Shown here piece after piece: positions 17,104-24,653 of a stretch of 35,268 nucleotides of DNA; position 1 is the stretch's first letter; each line of letters starts with the position of its first letter. Position numbers and translations under genes: made by a program. This DNA is from JAHWJR01 sp035942035. Lineage in GTDB: Bacteria > Actinomycetota > Acidimicrobiia > Acidimicrobiales > CADCSY01. The notes under the pieces were generated by a model. The model was given only the letters and a program-made list of their open reading frames with translations, was not told the DNA's origin and searched no databases. The stretch spans positions 1 through 35,268 of the forward strand of contig DASZDK010000111.1 of NCBI GenBank assembly GCA_035942035.1, read 5' to 3'.

Positions 17104-17424
17104 ATGGCACCGATAACCCTGACCGACGCCAGCTTCGACGAGGAGATCGGCTCGGCGGACACCGCCATTATCGTCGACTTCTGGGCTGAGTGGTGCGGAC
17201 CGTGCAAGACGATCGCCCCCGTGCTGGACGAGATCGCCGAAGAGCAGGCCGGCAAGCTGCGGGTGGGCAAGGTCAACGTCGATGACAGCCCTGAGGTGGC
17301 TCGCCGCTTCGAGGTCATGAGCATCCCCACGCTGATCGTGTTCAAGGACGGCCAGCCCAAGAAGCGCTTGGTCGGCGCCAAGGGCAAGGGCCAGCTGATG
17401 AGCGAGCTCTCCGAGTTCCTGTAG
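17104..17424 (+). CDS. trxA: Thioredoxin
   Basis: A 106-residue thioredoxin with the active site WAEWCGPCK (Cys31, Cys34), the conserved Asp25 in VDFWA, and the cis-Pro segment MSIPTLIVFKDG. It is the cytosolic dithiol donor reduced by the upstream TrxB. A ribosome binding site (AGGAGGAAG) lies before ATG 17104. A hairpin follows between this gene and convergent parB. Confidence 0.97.
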   Translation: MAPITLTDASFDEEIGSADTAIIVDFWAEWCGPCKTIAPVLDEIAEEQAGKLRVGKVNVDDSPEVARRFEVMSIPTLIVFKDGQPKKRLVGAKGKGQLMSELSEFL

Positions 17425-17442
17425 CTGCTCATCCACAGGTTG

Positions 17443-17460
17443 TCCCCAGGCGGCTGGGGA
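17443..17460. terminator. Hairpin between trxA and parB
   Basis: TCCCCAG-GCGG-CTGGGGA forms a 7-bp stem with a 4-nt loop between convergent genes. Two 8/9 DnaA-box-like nonamers lie at its left side, TCATCCACA (17429-17437) and TTGTCCCCA (17440-17448, overlapping the stem). Confidence 0.55.
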
Positions 17461-17483
17461 CGCCCAGGGGGAAACAAGGACGT

Positions 17484-18404
17484 CTACGCCTCCACCGGAG
17501 AGGAGGCCGTCGCGGGCGTGATCATGGCGCGGTAGATGCGTTCCAGGTCGCCCAGGTCGGCGAAGTCGATGACGATCCTCCCCCGCTTGCCTCCCTCCTC
17601 GACCCGCACCGAGGTGGCGAGGTGTTCCGAGAGCAACTCCTCGAGCTCGTGCATGCCCGGTGATCGCAGGCCCGGCCCCGGGGGCCGAGCGGGGGCCGGG
17701 GTGTCCCCGGGGCTCTGGTCCCCTCCCGGCGAGCCGGCGGTGGTGCGTGCCCGTACGGCGTCCTCCACCGCCCGCACCGACAGCCCCTCGTCGACCGCCC
17801 GGCGCGCCATCTTCTCCTGGAAGCTGCGGTCGGGAGTCCCCAGCAGCGCACGGGCGTGGCCGGCGGAGAGCCGGCCCTCGGCCACCTGACGCTGGATCGA
17901 CGGCGGCAGCTGGAAGAGCCGCAGCGTGTTGGTCACCGCCGCTCGACTCTTGCCCACGCGCACCGCCAGGCGCTCATGGGTGAGGCCGAAGTCCTCGATC
18001 AGCTGCTGGTAGGCCGCAGCCTCCTCCAGCGGGTTGAGGTCTTGGCGATGGAGGTTCTCGACCAACGCCTGCTCGAGCGAGGAGAGGTCGTCGACGTCTC
18101 GGACCAGCGCCGGGATGGTCGGCAGTCCGGCCCGCTTGGCCGCCCTCCACCGCCGCTCGCCGGCGATCAGCTCGTAGGCGCCCTCGTCTACGGCGCGCAC
18201 GAGCACCGGCTGGAGCACGCCGAGCTCCCGCACGGACGCCACCAGCGAGGAGAGTGCCTCCTCGTCGAAGTGCCGGCGAGGCTGGTGGGGATTCGGGCGG
18301 ATGCTGCCGACGGCGACGTCGCGCAGTGTGGACGCCGCTGTCCCCGTTCCCTCTGCCGGGATCAAGGCGCCGAGGCCCCTACCCAGTCCGCTGCGGCGGG
18401 CCAC
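17484..18404 (-). CDS. parB: Chromosome partitioning protein ParB
   Basis: 306 residues. The start RRSGLGRGLGALIP is the ParA-interacting peptide typical of ParB. Then come SIRPNPHQPRRHFDEEAL, the CTP-binding box YELIAGERRWRAAK, and the helix-turn-helix region LAVRVGKSRAAVTNTLRLF that binds parS. A Pro-rich linker and the C-terminal dimerisation domain close the protein. Two GTG codons are adjacent (18407 and 18404). The second is chosen because GGAGG (18415-18411) lies 6 nt from it and only 3 nt from the first. The start overlaps the end of parA by 26 nt, so the two are coupled. With ParA it segregates the origin region through the parS sites upstream of parA. Confidence 0.95.
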   Translation of the reverse strand: MARRSGLGRGLGALIPAEGTGTAASTLRDVAVGSIRPNPHQPRRHFDEEALSSLVASVRELGVLQPVLVRAVDEGAYELIAGERRWRAAKRAGLPTIPALVRDVDDLSSLEQALVENLHRQDLNPLEEAAAYQQLIEDFGLTHERLAVRVGKSRAAVTNTLRLFQLPPSIQRQVAEGRLSAGHARALLGTPDRSFQEKMARRAVDEGLSVRAVEDAVRARTTAGSPGGDQSPGDTPAPARPPGPGLRSPGMHELEELLSEHLATSVRVEEGGKRGRIVIDFADLGDLERIYRAMITPATASSPVEA

Positions 18405-19332
18405 CACTGACCTCCTTGGCAAGCTCCCGGTAGGCGATGGCGCCACGGGACGTCGGATCGAAGGCGATGATGGGCTGCCCGAACGACGGTGCCTCGGAGA
18501 GTCGGACCGTGCGGGGAACCACCTGGCGGCAGACCTTGTCGCCGAAGTGGGCCCGCACCTCGTCCACCACCTGCCCGGACAACTTGGTCCTGGCGTCGTA
18601 CATGACACAGATGATGGCCGAGAGCTCCAGGGCGGGATTGATGTTCTTCTGCACAAGTGACACGTTGCGCAGGAGCTGCCCAAGTCCTTCCAGGGCGTAG
18701 TACTCGCACTGCACCGGCACCACCACCTCGGTGGCCGCGGCCAGGCCGTTGACCGTGAGCAGGCCGAGGGAGGGTGGGCAGTCGATGAGGACGTAGTCGT
18801 ACTGGTCGACCACCGCCTCCAGGGCCCGCCGGAGCCGCAGTTCCCGGCTGAAGGCGGGCACCAGCTCGATCTCCGCTCCGGCCAGGTCGAGGCTGGACGG
18901 CGCCACGAACAGGTTCCGCACCGACGAAGGCTCGACGCAGTCCTCGAGGGGAAGATCGTTGAGCATCACGTCGTACATCGAGGAGGCCACGTTCCGGGGG
19001 TTGAGGCCCAGGCCGGTCGAGGCGTTGGCCTGCGGGTCGAGGTCGCAGACCAGCACCCGATACCCGAGGTCGGCCAGGCACGCCCCGAGGTTGACCGCCG
19101 TGGTGGTCTTGCCCACCCCGCCCTTCTGGTTGGCGAGGGCCATGATCCGGGGTAGCGGCCGGGCGAACCGCTGTCCGCCCGGAGCGGGCTCGGCCTCCGG
19201 AGTCGGTGGTGGCGGGGGAGTCGGTGGTGGCGGGGCAGCCGGGATCGATCGTTCGTCGTCGCCCTCGACCTCAGACACCCTGCGGTCCTCGAGCACCGGT
19301 ACAGGCGAGAACGAGTCGGGACGGTCGATCAC
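18379..19332 (-). CDS. parA: Chromosome partitioning ATPase ParA (Soj)
   Basis: About 317 residues. A disordered, Pro-rich N-terminus of about 60 residues (PPPPTPPPPPTP) precedes the deviant Walker A IMALANQKGGVGKTTTAVNL (70-78), then LVCDLDPQANAS, YDYVLIDCPPSLGLLT and VVPVQCEYYALEGL. This is the ATP-dependent sliding partner of ParB. GTG 19332 is preferred because GAGGA sits 7 nt upstream; GTG 19377 is also in frame, adds 15 residues and abuts a parS site. Two parS sites and a degenerate third lie between this gene and rsmG. Confidence 0.94.
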   Translation of the reverse strand: MIDRPDSFSPVPVLEDRRVSEVEGDDERSIPAAPPPPTPPPPPTPEAEPAPGGQRFARPLPRIMALANQKGGVGKTTTAVNLGACLADLGYRVLVCDLDPQANASTGLGLNPRNVASSMYDVMLNDLPLEDCVEPSSVRNLFVAPSSLDLAGAEIELVPAFSRELRLRRALEAVVDQYDYVLIDCPPSLGLLTVNGLAAATEVVVPVQCEYYALEGLGQLLRNVSLVQKNINPALELSAIICVMYDARTKLSGQVVDEVRAHFGDKVCRQVVPRTVRLSEAPSFGQPIIAFDPTSRGAIAYRELAKEVSGGPPQRTG

Positions 19333-19377
19333 AGCTTCATCCTCGTCGCTGCAGGGCGATTTGGCAAGGACCCTCAC

Positions 19378-19391
19378 GTTCCACGTGAAAC
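19378..19391 (+). promoter_or_regulatory. parS: parS site 1
   Basis: GTTCCACGTGAAAC is the known ParB-binding core. It lies in the parA 5' region, 46 nt upstream of GTG 19332, and touches the alternative start GTG 19377. Confidence 0.93.
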
Positions 19392-19428
19392 GGCGGGCTG
19401 CCGTCTCCGCCCCTCAACAGGGACCGCC

Positions 19429-19440
19429 GTTCCAGGAAAC
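19429..19440 (+). promoter_or_regulatory. Degenerate parS-like element between the two parS sites
   Basis: GTTCCAGGAAAC keeps both arms of parS (GTTCC and GAAAC) but is 12 nt long instead of 14 and lacks the central CGTG. Its centre (19434.5) lies exactly 50 bp from each parS centre (19384.5 and 19484.5). Confidence 0.35.
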
Positions 19441-19477
19441 CCTCCACCGCCGAGCCGCGCCGCCGCAGCGGGGCGGC

Positions 19478-19491
19478 GTTTCACGTGGAAC
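19478..19491 (-). promoter_or_regulatory. parS: parS site 2
   Basis: GTTTCACGTGGAAC is the exact reverse complement of parS site 1 and starts exactly 100 bp away, 20 nt after the rsmG stop. The two sites therefore face each other. Confidence 0.93.
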
Positions 19492-19511
19492 CCCCAGCCC
19501 TGGGTGTGGGC

Positions 19512-20171
19512 CTACCAGAGGGGGCGTTTGGCGGGAATGCCCACCCGCCGGGGGAACCGGTCCGGGCAGGCGCCCGCCTGTTGGAGCACGGCGATGCGGG
19601 GAGGCCCGGGGGTGATCGTCCTGAGCACCAGTCCCATCCGATCGAGGCCGGCCGCCGGCCACCGCTCATGCCCTTCGGCGGTCCCCTCCGGCGGTTCGCT
19701 CACCAACAGCAACCCGCCCCTGGCCAGGAACGGGGCGGCACACTCCGCCGTAACCGCCGGGCGTCCAAAGCCGCGGGCCACTACCGTGCCGTACCGGCCG
19801 CGGTGCCCGGACTCCCGGCCGACCTGCTCGGCCCGCCCTCCCACCACCTCGACGCGCGTCCCAAGGTCGAGGCTGGCGACGGCCTGGACCAGGAAGGTGC
19901 AGCGTCGCTGGTTGGCCTCGACCAGGGTCCACCGACGCTCGCCGCCTTCGGCGGCCAACACCAGTCCGGGCACCCCACCGCCACTGCCCAGGTCCAGGGA
20001 CGGTCGGGACGGGTCGCCGCTCCCGGCGGCCGCATAGGCCCGGGCGTGGAGGATGTGGTCGGCCACCGGTCCCGGGCCGAGAAAGCCGAGCCGCCTGGCC
20101 TCCTCCAGGACCTCGACCAAGCGTCGGGCCGACGCTGGTTCAGGGGCTCCTTCGCGTTGGCCGGAGGCCAT
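19512..20171 (-). CDS. rsmG: 16S rRNA (guanine-N7) methyltransferase RsmG (GidB)
   Basis: 219 residues. It methylates G527 of 16S rRNA with SAM; its loss is known to give low-level streptomycin resistance. SAM site: SLDLGSGGGVPGLVLA (residues 58-73). WTLVEANQRRCTFL and VVARGFGRPAVTAE follow. The ATG at 20171 gives normal length. The gene lies between jag and parA on the same strand, as in most actinobacteria. The parS cluster begins 20 nt beyond the stop codon. Confidence 0.95.
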   Translation of the reverse strand: MASGQREGAPEPASARRLVEVLEEARRLGFLGPGPVADHILHARAYAAAGSGDPSRPSLDLGSGGGVPGLVLAAEGGERRWTLVEANQRRCTFLVQAVASLDLGTRVEVVGGRAEQVGRESGHRGRYGTVVARGFGRPAVTAECAAPFLARGGLLLVSEPPEGTAEGHERWPAAGLDRMGLVLRTITPGPPRIAVLQQAGACPDRFPRRVGIPAKRPLW

Positions 20172-20197
20172 GTGGCCCCGCCTCGGTGCCCGAAACG

Positions 20198-21010
20198 CTA
20201 GGTGGCCGCGTCCTCGGGCACGATGAGGACCCGCCGTTTGGGCTCCTCGCCCTCGGAATGGGTGGTGACACCGTCGATGGTGTTCACGGTGTCGTGCACC
20301 ACCTTGCGGTCCGGTGGGGGCATGGGCTCCATGGAAACGGCCGTTCCCGTCGACAGGACCTGCTCGGCGATCTCGCGGGTGAAGCGCTGCAGCGCCTCTC
20401 GCCGGCGCTCCTGGTACCCACCCACGTCCACCCGCAGCCGGATGCCCCGACCGCCTCCCCGCAGTACGGCAGACCGGGCCAGCTCCTGGACGGCGGCCAG
20501 GGTCTGACCGCGCGGCCCGATGAGCAGTCCCAGCCCGTCCCCCGTGACTCGGCCTTCCAGTATCTCCTCGTCGACGTGGTGGACCTCGGTACGCCCCTCG
20601 AGTCCGAAGGCATCCACCAGGCCGCTGAGGAAGCTCTGCAACCGCTCCTCCCGCTCCTCTGGCGCCATCACCGGCTCCTCAGCGGGACGCGGTGCGGCGG
20701 CCGCCGGAGCCGTCACCAACTTGCCCGCCTCGCGGCCGGAGGCGTCCGACGCACGCGCCTTGGCGCCGGCCCGCTCGTCCTCACCCTCGCCCGCACGACG
20801 CTTGCGGTCCCTGCGCTCAGCCTTGGGTCGAGGCCGTGCCGGTTCGACGCGCGCCCGGACCCGAGCCTCTTGCCGCAGCCGGCCGAACAGGCCGCTCTTC
20901 GCCTCCTCGACAATCTCGAACTCGGCGTCACCCTCGTCCACCCCGAGTTGGTCCAGAGCCGCTTCCTTGGCCTCTTCGACCGTACGGCCCGTCGTCTCCA
21001 CCCACTCCAC
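20198..21010 (-). CDS. jag: Jag/KhpB (EloR) RNA-binding protein
   Basis: 270 residues. The Jag_N domain (EWVETTGRTVEEAKEAALDQ, with VEEAKSGLFGRL) is followed by an Arg/Lys/Glu/Ala-rich linker at about 50-115. Then come a KH domain (LGLLIGPRGQTLAAVQELAR, GxxG loop GPRG) and an R3H domain (MPPPDRKVVHDTV). With KhpA-type partners this family binds RNA and tunes cell elongation and division. GTG 21010 has AGGAG 9 nt upstream and lies 3 nt after the yidC stop, so it is in the same operon. Confidence 0.94.
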   Translation of the reverse strand: MEWVETTGRTVEEAKEAALDQLGVDEGDAEFEIVEEAKSGLFGRLRQEARVRARVEPARPRPKAERRDRKRRAGEGEDERAGAKARASDASGREAGKLVTAPAAAAPRPAEEPVMAPEEREERLQSFLSGLVDAFGLEGRTEVHHVDEEILEGRVTGDGLGLLIGPRGQTLAAVQELARSAVLRGGGRGIRLRVDVGGYQERRREALQRFTREIAEQVLSTGTAVSMEPMPPPDRKVVHDTVNTIDGVTTHSEGEEPKRRVLIVPEDAAT

Positions 21011-21013
21011 GTG

Positions 21014-22105
21014 TCATCTCCTCTTCTTCTTGCGTTTTCGAGGCCGAGGAGCGACGGGAGTGGGCGGCTTGGCGTTCTGGCCGTTGGGACGGCTGCCGTT
21101 GACTCCCTTGCCGTCGGCCTTCTTCGCGTTGGCGCCCTTCGCGTTGGCGCCCTTCCCGTTGGGGCCCCTGGCGTTGCCACCCTTGACGCCGGCCTTCTTG
21201 GCCCCGCCGCCCTTGGCATTCGCTTGCTTGGCGTTGGCGTGCTTGGCGTTGCCGGCGCCCTTGGGCCCCTTGCCGTTGCCCTTGGTGATCTCCTCGTTGG
21301 ACGGCGCCGCCGGCGTTGCCTTGGTCTTGCGTTCGGTCTTCTTGTCGCCGGCGCCCTCCTGGCCCGGCACATTGCGGAAGTCCATGCGGGTGACCAACGC
21401 CTGCTGGCCGATGCGGACCACGTTGGAGACCACGAAGTAGATGACCACGCCCGCCGGCAGGGACACCGAAATGGGTACGAAGATGAACGGCATGACCTTG
21501 GCGATCATCTGCTGTTGCGGATTGGCGGTGGCCGAGGGGTTGCGCCCCTGGATCTGGCGCTGCTGGACCACGGCGGTGAGCACCACCAGGACCACCAGCA
21601 CCACGTAGGGGATGGCCGCCGTCACCCGAGCGCCCTGCACGGTGGCCCAGGCGCTCTGGGAGAGGTCCATCCCGAACGAGACCATCTCGTTGGTGGCCCG
21701 CAGGGCCACGGCCAGCGGCGTATCCTCGCCCTCGAGGTACTTGGGGTCGAAGTTGGACCCGGGTCCCGCCGAGCGCCGGGTGAGCCCGATGAGCACCTGG
21801 TAGAGCACAATGAACACCGGGATCTGGAGCAGCATCGGCAAGCACGAGCTGAACGGGTTGATGTTGTTCTCTTGGTAGAACGCCATCATCTCTTTGTTGA
21901 GCGCCTCGCGGTCGCCCTTGTGCTTGGCCTGGAGCTTCTTGATCTCCGGACCCACCCGTTGCATGGCGATCATGGAGCGCGTGCTCTTGATCGAAAGAGG
22001 GCTGAGCACGAGCATGACCAGCGTGGTGAACAAGATGATGGCCCCGCCGAAGGACGGCCAGATCTTGTAGAGCTCGGCGAGCACGCCGGCGAGGAAGTCG
22101 AACAT
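21014..22105 (-). CDS. yidC: Membrane protein insertase YidC
   Basis: 363 residues with the five-helix core of Gram-positive YidC/Oxa1: GGAIILFTTLVMLVLSPLSI (TM1), the cytosolic hairpin LQAKHKGDREALNKEMMAFY, then NPFSSCLPMLLQIPVFIVLY and AKVMPFIFVPISVSLPAGVV. It inserts membrane proteins alone or with SecYEG. No lipoprotein signal Cys is visible at the N-terminus. The C-terminal 115 residues are a low-complexity basic tail with NAKGANAKGANAK-type repeats ending in RPRKRKKKRR. Such tails bind ribosomes in other Oxa1/YidC2 proteins. The ATG directly follows the yidD stop. Confidence 0.96.
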   Translation of the reverse strand: MFDFLAGVLAELYKIWPSFGGAIILFTTLVMLVLSPLSIKSTRSMIAMQRVGPEIKKLQAKHKGDREALNKEMMAFYQENNINPFSSCLPMLLQIPVFIVLYQVLIGLTRRSAGPGSNFDPKYLEGEDTPLAVALRATNEMVSFGMDLSQSAWATVQGARVTAAIPYVVLVVLVVLTAVVQQRQIQGRNPSATANPQQQMIAKVMPFIFVPISVSLPAGVVIYFVVSNVVRIGQQALVTRMDFRNVPGQEGAGDKKTERKTKATPAAPSNEEITKGNGKGPKGAGNAKHANAKQANAKGGGAKKAGVKGGNARGPNGKGANAKGANAKKADGKGVNGSRPNGQNAKPPTPVAPRPRKRKKKRR

Positions 22106-22336
22106 CTACGCCTCCGCCCGCTCGGGCACGGGGTCCAGTCCGATGCCACCCCACGGATGGCACCGACCGATGCGACGCAGCGTGAGTCCTCCGCCACGCA
22201 GAGCGCCAAAGCGCTCGACGGCGAGGACCCCGTAGGCGGAACAGGTGGGTTCGAAACGGCACGGCGAGGGTCGCCCGGCGCGCAGCAGCTGCCAGGAGTG
22301 GAACAACGCCCGTAGGGCCCGAGCGGGAAGGCTCAT
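22106..22336 (-). CDS. yidD: Membrane protein insertion efficiency factor YidD
   Basis: 76 residues. FEPTCSAYGVLAVERFGALRGG and RIGRCHPWGGIGLDPVP are the family hallmarks, including CxxY and RCHPW. It assists YidC. The usual start of this family, with an amphipathic helix near the N-terminus, is present. The ATG overlaps the rnpA stop (ATGA) and the stop abuts the yidC ATG. Confidence 0.94.
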   Translation of the reverse strand: MSLPARALRALFHSWQLLRAGRPSPCRFEPTCSAYGVLAVERFGALRGGGLTLRRIGRCHPWGGIGLDPVPERAEA

Positions 22337-22734
22337 CCGCCGTGTCCCAACTGGGCCAGGGCCCGCCTCAAGTCGTCACGCAGGGCCTGGTAGCTCGACC
22401 GGGCGGCGCGGGGGGCGGTGCCCACCAGGTAGGCCCCGGGGCGCAGTTGGGCGGCGGCCTCGGCGACCAGCGCCCGCAAGCGCCGCCGCACCCGGTTGCG
22501 CTGCACCGCTGAGCCCACTGCCCGGTTGACCGCGTAGGCCACACGGGCCGGAGCCTCACCGGGAACCCAGGTGACCGTCAGCACACCCGCCCGCGTCCGG
22601 CGGCCCCGCTGTCGGAGCTCGGCGAACGTGGCCCGATCGCGGATCCGTCCCGGTAGCGCCGGCCGCGAGGCCGCGGCCGAAGGTTCCGAAGCCCACCACG
22701 ACGCTGCCGTGGCAGACGTGGCGGCGGCGATCAA
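22333..22734 (-). CDS. rnpA: Ribonuclease P protein component
   Basis: 133 residues. RDRATFAELRQRGRRTRAGV, AYAVNRAVGSAVQRNRVRRR (the RNR motif that contacts P RNA) and a C-terminal helix LRDDLRRALAQLG identify RnpA. TTG 22734 is taken as start because it overlaps the rpmH stop as TTGA and no ATG, GTG or TTG occurs between it and the domain. This leaves an Ala/Ser-rich leader of about 30 residues before the domain, longer than usual. The stop overlaps the yidD start. Confidence 0.92.
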   Translation of the reverse strand: MIAAATSATAASWWASEPSAAASRPALPGRIRDRATFAELRQRGRRTRAGVLTVTWVPGEAPARVAYAVNRAVGSAVQRNRVRRRLRALVAEAAAQLRPGAYLVGTAPRAARSSYQALRDDLRRALAQLGHGG

Positions 22735-22865
22735 GCGGACAGGGCGCGGCGGCCCTTGCGCCGGCGGGCCTTCACGATGGCCCGCCCGGCGCGGGTCGAC
22801 ATCCGGTGCCGAAACCCGTGGTTCTTGGCCCGCTTGCGGGTGTTGGGCTGGTAGGTGCGCTTCAC
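22731..22865 (-). CDS. rpmH: Ribosomal protein bL34
   Basis: 44 residues: KRTYQPNTRKRAKNHGFRHR, then STRAGRAIVKARRRKGR, a complete L34 of the large subunit. GTG 22865 has GGAGGGA 5 nt upstream. The gene lies back-to-back with dnaA, as is usual at bacterial origins, and heads the rpmH-rnpA-yidD-yidC-jag-rsmG series. Confidence 0.97.
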   Translation of the reverse strand: MKRTYQPNTRKRAKNHGFRHRMSTRAGRAIVKARRRKGRRALSA

Positions 22866-23210
22866 GATCGTCCCTCCTCGGGAGCGCCCGCAACCTCCTC
22901 GAGAGATCGCGACAGCAGCTCAGTGACGCCGCGCCCACAGCGACCAGCGTCGCCTCGCAGGCTAGAGGCTGCTCCGGGAAGGCGACAACAGGGTGGCCTC
23001 CCTCCGCCGGCCAACACCACCCTCAGTCGCCGCAAAAGAGCCGCTCGGGCCTTGCGCGCCAACCAGGGCCGGATGCTACGGTCCCGTCGTCGTTCCTCCG
23101 GCAGGGTCTCCCGCGACCGGGTCGGACACCGTGGTCGGTCGCAGTTGGCCCAAGGGAATCTCCCGGTGTCAGGCGGGGCCCGGATTTGTCCACAGTATGT
23201 GGATGTTCTT
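22866..23210. promoter_or_regulatory. rpmH-dnaA intergenic region
   Basis: No gene is seen in these 345 bp. A candidate dnaA promoter is TTGCGC (23052-23057), a 19-nt spacer and TACGGT (23077-23082). One exact actinobacterial DnaA box, TTGTCCACA, lies at 23186-23194, with weaker inverted copies at 23198-23206 (TGTGGATGT) and 23210-23218 (TGTGGACGG) running into the annotated dnaA start. This arrangement fits autorepression of dnaA. Confidence 0.55.
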
Positions 23211-24653
23211 GTGGACGGTAGGTGCAGGTGGGAGGCGAGCACGCTGGTAGGTGAGGCCGAACGGTTGTGGAGCACCTGCCTCGCCACGGTTCGCACCGAG
23301 GTACCGGAGTCGGCGTGGAGCAGTTGCTTCCAGCCCACGGCCGCCCTGTCGCTCGAGGACACCAGCCTTCTCGTCGCCGTGCCGAGCTCGCTCGTACGCG
23401 AGCGCCTCGAGGGACGGTGGTCGCCGTACATCGCCCGGGCCCTCGACGACGCCGGCCGGGGCGACGTCCGGGTGCGCTTCGAGATCCGCCCCGATGCGCC
23501 ACAGGCCGACGCCTCCTCCGAGGGCGACCCCGACCCGGCCCCAGCGGCGCTGGCCCCCGGTCAGCTCGCCCTCGACGGCTCCCCACGCCGACCGAGTGCC
23601 TCGGCGAGCCGGTCCCCCGTGTCCCTGAACCCGCGCTACACCTTCGACGCCTTCGTCACGGGAGCGTCGAACCGCTTCGCCCAGGCCGCAGCCTTGGCCG
23701 TGGCCGAGACGCCGGCGAGGTCGTACAACCCGTTGTTCATCTACGGCGTCGCCGGTTTGGGCAAGACCCACCTGCTGCACGCCATCGCCCACTACGTCCA
23801 CCAGAACTATCCCGCCTACGGCGTGCGCTACGTGTCGTGCGAGGCGTTCATGAACGACTTCGTCGACGCCATCCGCGCCAACACGACGACGTCGTTCAAG
23901 CGCCGCTACCGAGAGAACGACGTGTTGTTGATCGACGACATCCAGTTCATGGAAGGCAAGGAAGGACTGCAAGAGGAGTTCTTCCACACCTTCAACCAGC
24001 TGCACGGCGCCAACCGTCAGATCGTCATCAGCTCCGACCGGCCGCCCCGCTCGATCGCCACGCTCGAGGACCGGCTTCGCAGTCGCTTCGAGTGGGGGCT
24101 GATCACCGACATCCAACCGCCCGACCTCGAGACCCGCCTGGCCATCCTGCGCAAGAAGGCCGAGCCGGACACCACCCACGTGCCGGACGAGGTGCTCGAG
24201 TTCATCGCCAACCACATCACCAACAACATCCGCGAGCTGGAAGGCGCCCTCATCCGGGTGTCGGCTTACGCCAGCCTCAACAAGGAGCCCCTGAACCCCG
24301 AGCTGGCGCAGGAGATCCTGGGCGACATCCTCCACGACGTCCGCCCCCGGCCCATCACCGCCGAGCTGATCCTTGAGGCCACCTCGTCGATGTTCGGCTT
24401 CAGCGTCGAGGACCTGTGCGGCCGGAGCCGGCGTCGCCCGCTGGTCACCGCCCGCCAGGTGGGCATGTACGTCTGCCGCGAGCTCACCGACCTGAGCTAT
24501 CCGTCGATCGCCCGAGCCTACGGTGGGCGGGACCACACCACGGTCATCCACGCCGTGGAGAAGATCGCCGCCCTCATGAAGGAACGGCGCCAGATCTACG
24601 ACCAGGTCACCGAGCTCATGCAGACCATCCGCGGCACGCGGCAGCGTCCGTGA
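23211..24653 (+). CDS. dnaA: Chromosomal replication initiator DnaA
   Basis: About 480 residues. Domain I (ERLWSTCLATVRTEVPESAW) and a short Pro/Ala-rich domain II are followed by the AAA+ domain III with FIYGVAGLGKTHLLHAIAHY (Walker A), VLLIDDIQFMEGKEGLQEEF (Walker B) and SSDRPP. Domain IV ends with SYPSIARAYGGRDHTTVIHA, which reads DnaA boxes. The start is uncertain. GTG 23199, GTG 23211 and TTG 23265 are all in frame. CTG 23244 has GGGAGG 8 nt upstream and TTG 23265 has GGTGAGG 8 nt upstream, while both GTGs lack a ribosome binding site and lie among DnaA boxes. The true protein may be 11-18 residues shorter. Confidence 0.95.
   Translation: MDGRCRWEASTLVGEAERLWSTCLATVRTEVPESAWSSCFQPTAALSLEDTSLLVAVPSSLVRERLEGRWSPYIARALDDAGRGDVRVRFEIRPDAPQADASSEGDPDPAPAALAPGQLALDGSPRRPSASASRSPVSLNPRYTFDAFVTGASNRFAQAAALAVAETPARSYNPLFIYGVAGLGKTHLLHAIAHYVHQNYPAYGVRYVSCEAFMNDFVDAIRANTTTSFKRRYRENDVLLIDDIQFMEGKEGLQEEFFHTFNQLHGANRQIVISSDRPPRSIATLEDRLRSRFEWGLITDIQPPDLETRLAILRKKAEPDTTHVPDEVLEFIANHITNNIRELEGALIRVSAYASLNKEPLNPELAQEILGDILHDVRPRPITAELILEATSSMFGFSVEDLCGRSRRRPLVTARQVGMYVCRELTDLSYPSIARAYGGRDHTTVIHAVEKIAALMKERRQIYDQVTELMQTIRGTRQRP

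Noticed and set aside
20186..22315. A 709-codon plus-strand frame across jag and yidC
   Set aside because: It is antisense to three recognisable genes and shows only biased composition.
22866..23198. The rpmH-dnaA gap as the main oriC
   Set aside because: It has only one good DnaA box, clustered at the dnaA start, and no AT-rich unwinding element; the dnaA-dnaN gap has one.
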